A stretch of 5,436 nt of DNA from an uncultured Eubacteriales bacterium (GTDB lineage: Bacteria; Bacillota; Clostridia; Oscillospirales; Acutalibacteraceae), in the NCBI GenBank assembly GCA_900321665.1, contig ONWY01000103.1, positions 1-5,436 on the forward strand. Reading direction: 5' to 3'. Made by a program: the position numbers and the translations under genes. Below the pieces are notes generated by a model, which worked only from the letters and a program-made list of their open reading frames with translations, was not told where the DNA came from and did no database searches. This document shows positions 1-5,406 of this stretch, one piece after another; the stretch's first letter is position 1; every line of letters starts with the position of its first letter.

Positions 1-13
1 TAATAAGTCCCAT
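1..13 (-). CDS. Possible start of a further minus-strand gene (first four codons, cut by window edge)
   Basis: A minus-strand ATG at 11-13 opens Met-Gly-Leu-Ile and then leaves the window. It is preceded by a purine-rich AAAGGAAA (21-28), whose AGGA core lies 9 bases upstream of the ATG, and by a perfect TATAAT (47-52) about 35 bases upstream. That start, ribosome site and -10 order is what a real gene start looks like. Only four residues are visible, so the product cannot be named. The upstream gene ends at 86, leaving a 72-base gap that holds the putative promoter. Confidence 0.4.
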
Positions 14-46
14 AATCTCTTTTCCTTTCTAAAAAAGATTTATTAC

Positions 47-52
47 ATTATA
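47..52 (-). promoter_or_regulatory. Putative -10 element (TATAAT) for the left-edge gene
   Basis: A consensus TATAAT on the minus strand lies between the stop of the preceding gene and the ATG at 11-13. No good -35 hexamer sits 16-18 bases upstream; the nearest TTG-containing hexamer (TTGCAT) is only about 14 bases away and falls inside a small inverted repeat. The call rests on the perfect -10 and its position. Confidence 0.35.
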
Positions 53-57
53 ATCAG

Positions 58-73
58 GTTGCATTCATGCAAC
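58..73. repeat. Small inverted repeat downstream of the conserved hypothetical gene
   Basis: GTTGCAT (58-64) is the exact reverse complement of ATGCAAC (67-73), with 2 bases between them. It begins 13 bases past the stop codon of the 86-586 gene. In the minus-strand transcript no U-run follows it, so it is a poor intrinsic terminator. It could instead be an operator overlapping the promoter of the left-edge gene, or chance. Confidence 0.3.
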
Positions 74-85
74 ATTTTATACAAC

Positions 86-586
86 TTATGCCCAGGGGTT
101 TGCACTCTCAGGCTCTCGGATACCGGAGAGCAAAAATTGGTCCCACAAATACCACTTGTTATCCTTCGCAAGCCGCAGCACTATCTCGCGCGGGCTGTCG
201 GCACCGCCGGATTTCAAAAACAGCTTTGCATAGCCCTGATTTGCGTAGGAATACGGATTTTCACTCACCTCGAGCACATAGGGCACATCGGGTGTGTAAT
301 CATTTGCGGGCACGGCGCCTTTTAAATAGGAGCGCGGGATATAATCCTTGCCATCCATAAAGCGGTCGCGAATAAATTGCTTCTCAAACTCGCTAAGCGG
401 GCGCGGACCTCTCAGGTAATTGAGCATTTGCAGCGCCTGTTCCTTGTCGGCAGGGTATGCGCACAGTGCCATCACACACAGCGCCGCAGTATCAAACGGG
501 GTAGCCAATGCCGCTTGGGGCAGCGCGCGAAGCTGCTCGAGAGAGTGCGGAATGGCACCGAAGGTGATTTGTTTGACAGCATTCAT
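86..586 (-). CDS. Conserved hypothetical protein, 166 aa (DUF6935-like)
   Basis: This is a soluble 166-residue protein with no signal peptide or membrane segment. The N-terminal half is helical with Leu/Ala-rich stretches (residues 13-60). A central segment near 60-86 reads GPRPLSEFEKQFIRDRF followed by a Tyr/Pro-rich stretch. The C-terminal half (95-155) looks like beta strands and ends in a tryptophan-containing WYLWDQFLL motif. I recognise this pattern from memory as a family common in Clostridia, probably catalogued as DUF6935; no function is known to me. The start is well supported: AGGAGG lies 8 bases upstream of the ATG. It is separated from the upstream operon by a strong terminator and has its own possible extended -10 site, so it is probably transcribed alone. 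The gene is certain, its role is not. Confidence 0.88.
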   Translation of the reverse strand: MNAVKQITFGAIPHSLEQLRALPQAALATPFDTAALCVMALCAYPADKEQALQMLNYLRGPRPLSEFEKQFIRDRFMDGKDYIPRSYLKGAVPANDYTPDVPYVLEVSENPYSYANQGYAKLFLKSGGADSPREIVLRLAKDNKWYLWDQFLLSGIREPESANPWA

Positions 587-657
587 AGCAAATTCCTCCT
601 TTGCTCAGGCGTTTGCTCGCAAATCGCCGGACAAATAGTATATGATGTCTTATTTTA

Positions 658-666
658 ATTATATCA
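658..666 (-). promoter_or_regulatory. Putative extended -10 promoter for the 86-586 gene
   Basis: Minus strand TGATATAAT is a perfect extended -10 (TGn plus TATAAT). No convincing -35 is present: the matching position falls in the T-rich tail of the terminator at 679-710. Transcription would start near 650, giving a leader of roughly 65 bases before the ATG at 586. An alternative -10, TATACT, lies slightly downstream. Confidence 0.4.
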
Positions 667-678
667 TATAAAAAATAA

Positions 679-710
679 AAAAAACACTGTCATTAGTGAC
701 AGTGTTTTTT
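679..710. terminator. Bidirectional intrinsic terminator closing the partner-switch operon
   Basis: A perfect 14-bp stem (arms 679-692 and 697-710, loop TTAG) contains the core ACACTGTCA/TGACAGTGT flanked by A and T runs. On the minus strand it lies about 34 bases past the stop of the phosphatase-kinase gene and is followed by a long U tract. On the plus strand it is followed by T6-GC-T8, so it would also stop transcription coming the other way. It separates the three-gene operon from the downstream gene. Confidence 0.92.
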
Positions 711-743
711 GCTTTTTTTTATCAAGTTCGGCAACAAACGGGC

Positions 744-2786
744 TTATTTGATAATTTTCACAAGCTTGAGGATGTTTTTGCCGCCCTCGTGACGATAAAC
801 AATATCATCGGTTATTTTCTTTGTCATGAAAATACCCAAGCCGCCGATTTGCCGTTCCTCTGCGGAGAGCTTAATATTCGGGTCCGCCTTCTGCAGCGGA
901 TTATACGGCACACCGCTGTCTTCAAATACAATGCTGAGCTTATCACCCTCGCAGCTGAGCTTAATATCCGCAAAGCCGCTGCCGGGCGCATAGGCATAGT
1001 TCGCTATGTTGACAAAGATTTCCTCCACCGCCAGGCTTAACTGCATTTGCAGCTTTATCGGGCAGCCGATGCGCTCGAGGTAGGACTCCAAGAAAGCGAT
1101 AACATCATCAAGCTTCTTGTTGTCCGCTTCGATGTGCAGTGTATTTTGGTTTTGATTATCTGTTCCGTTGTATTGTAAACAAAGCATAGTTAAATCGTCA
1201 AACTGCGGGGCTTCGCCGACAAAAGCATCCACGCCCGCTGTAACACTTTCCAAAATTTCCGACGGATTTTTTTCACCTGCCGCATTGAGGGTTTGCTCCA
1301 GACGAGCGAGAGTAAACAGCTCATCGTTGCCGTTGGTTGCCTCGGGCACACCGTCTGTATACAAAAACAGCTTATCGCCGGGCTGCAGTTGAATCTCGCT
1401 GCTGGTGTACCGTGCGCCTTCCATTGCACCGACCACCAAGCAGTGCTTATCCTTCGCAATCTTAAAGCCCTTGCCGCTGCGATATATCGCCGGGTCCTCG
1501 TGCCCTGCATTCACACAAGTGATTTTTCCGCTGGATAACTCTAAAATGCCAAACCAAATGGTAACAAACATATCCGCAGAATTACTATTGCAAATTCTAT
1601 CGTTGACAAAGCGAATGATTTCCTCGGGTGTGCCGCCGGAAATGGTAGACTTCTCTTTTATCAAAATCTTGGTGACCATCATAAACAGCGCCGCAGGGAT
1701 TCCCTTGCCGGAAACATCCGCCATCACAAGCGCCAAATGGTCATCATCAACCAGGAAAAAGTCATAGAAATCACCGCCGACCTCTTTTGCAGGGCGCATA
1801 TTGGCATAAATATCAAACTCGCTGCGGTCGGGGTATGCCGGGAATTTGCTCGGCACGGAGCCTGCTTGAATCTTGCTGGCAACATTCAGCTCCACACCGA
1901 TTCTCTCTTTCTCGGAGGTGATTGCTTTAATGTTGTCGATATAGCTGGCATTGTCCTTTTCCATCTTCGTGATGGCATTGGCAAGCTGATTGAGTTCCTC
2001 AATGCTGCTGATGGTCTGCAAATCCTCGCAGTTGGTCACCGTGTTTTCCTTCGCAAAACGCTTTGCCTCGCCGATGATTTTATTGACCGGCCAGATAAAC
2101 TGCGTATTCAAATAATTCGTCGCGATGTATGCCACAAGCACCGATGTCAGCAGCACCGAGATGATGATGCTGGTCAAATACGGCCTTCTGCCGCTTTCGA
2201 GCGCCGACATCATCCGCTGCACGCAAAGGATAGAGTTGACCTTGCCCTCGGAATCCTTGAGCGCAAGCAAAGTGGTCAGGTGCGGCTTTGCACCTCGCAA
2301 ATCCCGCGTGCGGGAAATATTGTCTACACTCTTTTCGCCGGTATAGAGCTGCCGGTAGGTTTGGGCATACTCATTATTGGTAGTTTCTCTTTGGTAGCCA
2401 ATCTCCCAAGGGGTATAGTCGCTATCCTTATTGACCGAATTAAAGATGCTTGTAAAGCGCCCGTAATCCGATTGGTCGACTTGGATGATATAAATGAGAG
2501 TTACATCCATCGTTTCGCACAAGGTATCCAACTTTTCTTTGGAAACGAGGTACTCCTCATCTTTTCCCCCATTTTTTAAATAGCGCTCAAAATGGTCGGG
2601 ATTGACTAAGGTCGCCGCCTCTTTGGCAATCGCAACCGTTGTCTCGTTATACGATGTTTTTAAGGAATTGGAAAAGCTGAAATAGCCGATAATGCTGATT
2701 ATCCAGCTAAAGAGTACCAACAGTGCAATCAGGAAGCTGATAATACTAAAGGAGAGACTTCTTCTGAGCTTTTTTAAAAATTTCAT
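744..2786 (-). CDS. Membrane sensor SpoIIE/PP2C phosphatase fused to RsbW-like serine kinase, 680 aa
   Basis: Domains in order: transmembrane helix 1 (about 14-37), an extracytoplasmic region (38-203) resembling a Cache/PAS-like sensor, transmembrane helix 2 (about 205-222), HAMP (about 227-280, with P233 and the SIEELNQLANAI segment), a linker with the usual ELNVASKIQAGSVP pre-phosphatase pattern (299-312), a SpoIIE phosphatase (about 328-540), and a GHKL ATPase (about 550-680). Phosphatase metal-site motifs are intact: EVGGDFYD (335-342, D339), MADVSGKG (355-362, D357), NAGHE (426-430), YTDGVPEA (476-483, D478), FDDLTML (529-535). The ATPase has an N-box around EEIFVNIANYAY (588-599), a DSG loop (623-625) and a GGLGIFM lid (648-654). 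It should dephosphorylate, and probably also phosphorylate, the STAS partners encoded upstream in response to an external signal. The ATG lies 2 bases after the STAS stop with no clear Shine-Dalgarno, which suggests translational coupling. Domain calls are firm; ligand and output are unknown. Confidence 0.95.
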   Translation of the reverse strand: MKFLKKLRRSLSFSIISFLIALLVLFSWIISIIGYFSFSNSLKTSYNETTVAIAKEAATLVNPDHFERYLKNGGKDEEYLVSKEKLDTLCETMDVTLIYIIQVDQSDYGRFTSIFNSVNKDSDYTPWEIGYQRETTNNEYAQTYRQLYTGEKSVDNISRTRDLRGAKPHLTTLLALKDSEGKVNSILCVQRMMSALESGRRPYLTSIIISVLLTSVLVAYIATNYLNTQFIWPVNKIIGEAKRFAKENTVTNCEDLQTISSIEELNQLANAITKMEKDNASYIDNIKAITSEKERIGVELNVASKIQAGSVPSKFPAYPDRSEFDIYANMRPAKEVGGDFYDFFLVDDDHLALVMADVSGKGIPAALFMMVTKILIKEKSTISGGTPEEIIRFVNDRICNSNSADMFVTIWFGILELSSGKITCVNAGHEDPAIYRSGKGFKIAKDKHCLVVGAMEGARYTSSEIQLQPGDKLFLYTDGVPEATNGNDELFTLARLEQTLNAAGEKNPSEILESVTAGVDAFVGEAPQFDDLTMLCLQYNGTDNQNQNTLHIEADNKKLDDVIAFLESYLERIGCPIKLQMQLSLAVEEIFVNIANYAYAPGSGFADIKLSCEGDKLSIVFEDSGVPYNPLQKADPNIKLSAEERQIGGLGIFMTKKITDDIVYRHEGGKNILKLVKIIK

Positions 2787-2788
2787 TG

Positions 2789-3085
2789 TTATTCAATGTT
2801 AATAATATCGGAAAACCCGGTAATTTCAAATACTTCCATCACATCATCGCAAGCGTTGATGACATGCATATCTCCCTGCTTGTTCATCAGCTTCTGCGCC
2901 TTCAGGAAAACACGCAAGCCGGCAGAAGAGGTATAGGGCATCTCTTTTAAATCAAAGGTGAGGTTTTCCACACCCTGTGTGTTTTCAAACACAGCCTGCT
3001 CCAATTGCGGCGCAGAGTTTGTATCTAACCTGCCGCAAATTTTAATCAATAAATCTTTACCGTTTGCTTCTTTAATAATATCCAT
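2789..3085 (-). CDS. Stand-alone STAS protein (anti-anti-sigma factor / RsbV-like), 98 aa
   Basis: This is a single STAS domain of the usual size for the SpoIIAA/RsbV family. It shows the early GRLDTNSAP strand-turn (18-26), the phosphoacceptor loop YTSSAGLRVFL (51-61, with S53/S54 as candidate phosphorylated serines), and the closing segment MEVFEITGF (83-91). In this family the unphosphorylated form binds the RsbW-type kinase and displaces its target; phosphorylation releases it. The obvious partner is the phosphatase-kinase encoded 2 bases downstream. The upstream STAS-kinase stop is only 1 base from this ATG. Its ribosome site GGAGGA (3091-3096) lies inside the last codons of that gene, 5 bases from the start. 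It resembles the STAS domain of the upstream protein, suggesting duplication. Confidence 0.95.
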   Translation of the reverse strand: MDIIKEANGKDLLIKICGRLDTNSAPQLEQAVFENTQGVENLTFDLKEMPYTSSAGLRVFLKAQKLMNKQGDMHVINACDDVMEVFEITGFSDIINIE

Positions 3086-3086
3086 T

Positions 3087-4268
3087 TTAGTCCTCCGTTA
3101 CAAAATAAAGTGAATCTACTTTATCAATGTTTTCTTCTATAAAATGCTTGCAGTAATCCACAAGCTTTTTACCCATTTCGGTTTCTAAGCCCAGCTTCTC
3201 GGCGCTGCGGCGCAGGAGCCTTGTGTAGCCGATGATAGATGCCTTCAGCGCAACATCCTCAATAAAGGCGCTGTCTTTACCCGCAAAATAGAAGGCAAGT
3301 GTCTGCTCCCAAAAGCGCACCGCAAGGTCATAATCCAGCCCCAAAAAGCCCTTTACATTGTCGCGGTCCACACAGCTGAAGCCGACATAAGCAAGGAAAA
3401 TCGCGGCAAATTCAAATATCGGGTGCCCCTCGGAGAGGGTGTCCATATCAATGAGCAGGTTTTCGCCGTTTTGCTTCATAATATTCTTCACATGATAGTC
3501 ACCGTGGAGCATATTATATTTATCGGGAATGGCATCCATTAAAGCATAGAGCCTATTATATGCGCCGGGTTCCAAAAACGGCTTGCAGCACTGCACCCAG
3601 CCCATCGCCTCCGCCTTTTTGTCGGGAAGCGCGCCTTTCTTTAAAAAGGTTGCATGGATGGTCTTTAAAATCTCCACGCTTTCCTTCGCAAGGGTATCAA
3701 GCTGCTCTGGGTGCGCAATCACAAGCTTTGCAAAGCTTGTGGCATCGAGCAGCTCAAACACGGAGCCGTAGAGGTTGCCGACACGCACCACATCATAGGG
3801 AATGGCAGTGGGAATGCCCAACACGAAGGCTTTGCGCGCGAGCTCGCGCTCGTTATGGATTTCATCTAATGAATCCGGGTTTTTATAAACCTTGATGATA
3901 GTATCGGCATCAATGCGGTATACCAAGCCGTTGGCACCCTCGCCGATTACCTCGCAGCCCTCGACGCTCATCACGCGGTAGGCTTTTTCAATCTCCATCA
4001 TCTCCGTGAAGCCGGTCATCTCAAAAATATCGTACACATCTCTGGAGGCGTTGATAATTTTGGTATCGGCATTGCTTTTTTTGATGCGCAACACCACTCT
4101 TAAGCCTGCGCTGGAGATATAATCGAGCTTTTCCAAATCCAGCACAATCGGTGCTTGCGGCGGAATGCCGATGGCTTGCACCTCGCGCTCCACCTCGGGC
4201 GCATTGCCGGAATCAATTCTGCCGCTTAAATAGACGGTATATGTGCCATTTTCATGTTTAAATTCCAT
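3087..4268 (-). CDS. STAS domain fused to an APH-like kinase domain, 393 aa
   Basis: Residues 1-95 are a STAS domain with SGRIDSGNAP (15-24), phosphoacceptor loop YISSAGLRVVL (50-60, S52/S53) and the closing IFEMTGF (81-87). Residues about 100-390 have an aminoglycoside-phosphotransferase/protein-kinase-like fold. Visible elements are a glycine-rich nucleotide loop IGEGANGLVY (108-117), a lysine in the IIKVYK strand (K126), a possible partner acid in NERELA (E140), the catalytic loop HGDYHVKN (255-262, D257 and N262), and the metal-binding LLIDMD (271-276, D274/D276). All residues needed for phosphotransfer appear present. The substrate is unknown; it is unlikely to be an antibiotic given the fusion and operon, and a protein or small-molecule cue is more plausible. 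The start at 4268 is preferred over an upstream ATG at 4322 because GGGGTAG precedes it and the promoter -10 lies between the two. First gene of the operon. Confidence 0.93.
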   Translation of the reverse strand: MEFKHENGTYTVYLSGRIDSGNAPEVEREVQAIGIPPQAPIVLDLEKLDYISSAGLRVVLRIKKSNADTKIINASRDVYDIFEMTGFTEMMEIEKAYRVMSVEGCEVIGEGANGLVYRIDADTIIKVYKNPDSLDEIHNERELARKAFVLGIPTAIPYDVVRVGNLYGSVFELLDATSFAKLVIAHPEQLDTLAKESVEILKTIHATFLKKGALPDKKAEAMGWVQCCKPFLEPGAYNRLYALMDAIPDKYNMLHGDYHVKNIMKQNGENLLIDMDTLSEGHPIFEFAAIFLAYVGFSCVDRDNVKGFLGLDYDLAVRFWEQTLAFYFAGKDSAFIEDVALKASIIGYTRLLRRSAEKLGLETEMGKKLVDYCKHFIEENIDKVDSLYFVTED

Positions 4269-4272
4269 AAAA

Positions 4273-4279
4273 CTACCCC
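4273..4279 (-). promoter_or_regulatory. Ribosome binding site that decides the STAS-kinase start
   Basis: Minus-strand GGGGTAG lies 4 bases upstream of the ATG at 4266-4268. It is a less typical Shine-Dalgarno than those of the other genes, but it fits this start. Nothing comparable precedes the alternative ATG at 4320-4322, and the STAS domain begins directly after the chosen methionine. Confidence 0.6.
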
Positions 4280-4299
4280 AAATAACATAATTATTATCT

Positions 4300-4329
4300 A
4301 TTTTATCATAAACGCACTGCAATTTTCAA
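4300..4329 (-). promoter_or_regulatory. Promoter of the STAS-kinase / STAS / phosphatase-kinase operon
   Basis: The minus strand has TTGAAA (4324-4329) and TAAAAT (4300-4305) separated by 18 bases, one mismatch from consensus in each hexamer. This is a housekeeping-sigma type site. The predicted start near 4293 gives a leader of about 25 bases to the ATG at 4268. It lies just downstream of the transpeptidase terminator, so the operon is an independent unit. I saw no sigma-B-like or sigma-F-like promoter here. Confidence 0.6.
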
Positions 4330-4364
4330 TATAATTACTAAAAAAATATACTTATCTAAAGCAA

Positions 4365-4392
4365 AGCACCCTATGCCGGCGCATAGAGTGCT
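4365..4392 (-). terminator. Intrinsic terminator after the L,D-transpeptidase gene
   Basis: A 12-bp stem (arms 4365-4376 and 4381-4392, 4-base loop) has one position that is a G-U pair in the minus-strand transcript but an A-C mismatch in the plus-strand one. It lies 42 bases past the transpeptidase stop and is followed on the minus strand by a short U-rich tail (TTTGCTTTAG). The tail is weak, but the G-U pairing and the position favour minus-strand use. Confidence 0.7.
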
Positions 4393-4407
4393 CTATTTAT
4401 GAATGTG

Positions 4408-4419
4408 AATCAGCTGATT
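4408..4419. repeat. Perfect 12-bp palindrome AATCAGCTGATT
   Basis: A self-complementary 12-mer sits between the transpeptidase stop (4435) and its terminator stem (4392). It could be a protein-binding site or a minor second hairpin in the 3' untranslated region. One short palindrome in AT-rich spacer may be chance. Confidence 0.3.
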
Positions 4420-4434
4420 TTCCGCTCTCAATCG

Positions 4435-5163
4435 TTAATAAACAGTCACAGCGGTGCCCGGGGTAACGGTTTGCAAAATGGAAATCATGCTCTCCTCGGA
4501 AACTGCCACGCAACCGCCTGTGGGGGTGTTTTCATCCTTCCAGCAGTGGAGGAAAATCGCATTGCCGGCATAGGGCGCCCCTACCTTATTGTAGCCCATA
4601 TCGAGCAGGTAGGCATAACGAATCGGGTAATCCGCAAGGTGCTCATCCTCGCTGTAGTCATTGTCGGGGTCTTCCGCGTAGCGAAGAAGTTGATTGTATT
4701 TTTTGCCGTTGGAGCCGGTGGCGCACCAATACATATCATCGGTAATCTTAGTGAAGGGCACTTTGCAGCCGGGGTCATCCTTCAAGCCGTATGCCCCGCC
4801 GATTTCCCAAGTGCCCAGCGGTGTTTTGGTATCGCCCTCGGACTGCTTGCCGGCGCCGTTTTTACCGATTAAGGCAGGGCAGGTAAAAATCTTGTTGTAC
4901 TTGCCATCCATCGCCTGATACACGCTCAGCTCCGCATGGTAATCGCCATCGATAGCGGTCTTGACACCGATTCTGTACTCGCCGTTTCTCTCTAAGGAAA
5001 TGGGCTGCCCGAAGAGGGTCTCCTCCACCTCATCTTGCGAGATCACATTTTTATAGCGCTTATAATTGGATTTGTCAACCTGCATGTACACCAGCAGACC
5101 CGCAAGCACTAAAATGACGGCTGCCATAATGCCGACTACTATTTTTGATTTTTTGCTCATCAT
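4435..5163 (-). CDS. Membrane-anchored L,D-transpeptidase (YkuD domain), 242 aa
   Basis: The protein has a short basic N-terminus (MMSKKSK), one hydrophobic helix (about 7-27) acting as an uncleaved anchor, a linker, and an extracellular YkuD domain (about 60-242). Family marks are the substrate-side EGDTKTPLGTWEI (109-121) and the catalytic block IFLHCW with H206, followed by TPTGGCVAVSE with nucleophile C218. This enzyme class cross-links peptidoglycan through 3-3 meso-diaminopimelate bonds, or attaches or trims wall components, using a cysteine acyl intermediate. The canonical SHGC is TGGC here, a variant seen in this family as far as I know. AAGGAGA (5168-5174) precedes two adjacent ATGs; 5163 and 5160 are both possible starts and differ by one residue. 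It is a single-gene unit with its own promoter and terminator. Confidence 0.93.
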   Translation of the reverse strand: MMSKKSKIVVGIMAAVILVLAGLLVYMQVDKSNYKRYKNVISQDEVEETLFGQPISLERNGEYRIGVKTAIDGDYHAELSVYQAMDGKYNKIFTCPALIGKNGAGKQSEGDTKTPLGTWEIGGAYGLKDDPGCKVPFTKITDDMYWCATGSNGKKYNQLLRYAEDPDNDYSEDEHLADYPIRYAYLLDMGYNKVGAPYAGNAIFLHCWKDENTPTGGCVAVSEESMISILQTVTPGTAVTVY

Positions 5164-5192
5164 GATGTCTCCTTTTTGCTTAGTATATATTA

Positions 5193-5221
5193 TTTATAAC
5201 ATATCGGCTAACAAATGTCCA
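5193..5221 (-). promoter_or_regulatory. Promoter of the L,D-transpeptidase gene
   Basis: Minus-strand TGGACA (5216-5221) and TATAAA (5193-5198) are separated by exactly 17 bases, with a TGT just before the -10 that makes it an extended -10 site. Each hexamer is one base from consensus. The predicted start, near 5186, leaves a leader of about 20-25 bases containing the AAGGAGA ribosome site. Confidence 0.65.
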
Positions 5222-5237
5222 ACAAAATTTGTCATTC

Positions 5238-5378
5238 TCAATGGTGCTGCTCGCGCAAAAGGCGGTCAATGTCCGACTCGGAAATGCTCGCCCACAGGTG
5301 GGCATACATATACGCGCCGGTGCAAGCCGATTGAAAGTACGGAGAGTACCGATAAAGAAGTATTGCCTCAAAATTCAA
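5238..5378 (-). CDS. Possible small protein or gene remnant, up to 46 aa
   Basis: A minus-strand frame is open from 5399 down to a TGA at 5238-5240. Its second half (residues from YMYAHLW through ISESDIDRLLREQHH) has mostly G or C in third positions and protein-like composition, unlike the AT-rich spacers nearby. The frame holds no ATG except one giving only 23 residues (5307-5309). A TTG at 5376-5378 would give 46 residues but lacks a visible ribosome site. It could be a small gene with an unusual start, the decayed 3' end of a gene, or a chance frame over a structured RNA. I do not recognise the family. The transpeptidase promoter lies just downstream of its stop. Confidence 0.35.
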   Translation of the reverse strand: MNFEAILLYRYSPYFQSACTGAYMYAHLWASISESDIDRLLREQHH

Positions 5379-5380
5379 TC
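5329..5380. repeat. Spaced inverted repeat GATTGAA...TTCAATC
   Basis: GATTGAA (5329-5335) is the exact reverse complement of TTCAATC (5374-5380), 38 bases apart. A short GTAC...GTAC pairing (5337-5340 with 5345-5348) lies between the arms. Together they could fold as an RNA stem with an internal hairpin, in the same stretch as the possible small reading frame. Seven bases at this spacing can arise by chance. Confidence 0.25.
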
Positions 5381-5384
5381 TTTT

Positions 5385-5399
5385 CGCACAATAAGTGCG
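5385..5399. repeat. Small stem-loop CGCAC-AATAA-GTGCG
   Basis: A 5-bp GC-rich stem with a 5-base loop lies next to the larger stem-loop at 5407-5436. On the minus strand it is followed by AAAAG rather than U residues, so it is not itself a terminator. It may be a second hairpin of a double-hairpin termination region. Confidence 0.3.
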
Positions 5400-5406
5400 T
5401 TAAAAT

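Noticed and set aside
1737..2579. Long plus-strand open frame (280 codons) opposite the phosphatase-kinase gene
   Set aside because: It lies wholly antisense to a protein with intact, well-ordered domain motifs. Its translation shows no recognisable domain, and it has no good ribosome site.
3087..4000. Aminoglycoside resistance gene
   Set aside because: The kinase domain has the general APH-like catalytic motifs, but it is fused to STAS and sits in a signalling operon. Nothing points to drug modification.
4269..4322. 18-residue N-terminal extension of the STAS-kinase from an ATG at 4322
   Set aside because: The promoter -10 lies inside this stretch, there is no ribosome site before the upstream ATG, and the STAS fold starts right after the methionine at 4268.
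4293..4330. Alternative sigma factor (sigma-B or sigma-F type) autoregulatory promoter for the switch operon
   Set aside because: I looked for GTTT-type -35 and GGGTAT-type -10 pairs and saw none; the hexamers fit the housekeeping consensus.
4399..4872. Plus-strand open frame opposite the transpeptidase
   Set aside because: It is antisense to a clear YkuD gene, and its translation is hydrophobic and low in recognisable features.
5180..5371. Minus-strand 63-codon frame starting MRQYFF
   Set aside because: It runs through the transpeptidase promoter and overlaps the better codon-biased frame ending at 5238. Its composition looks random.
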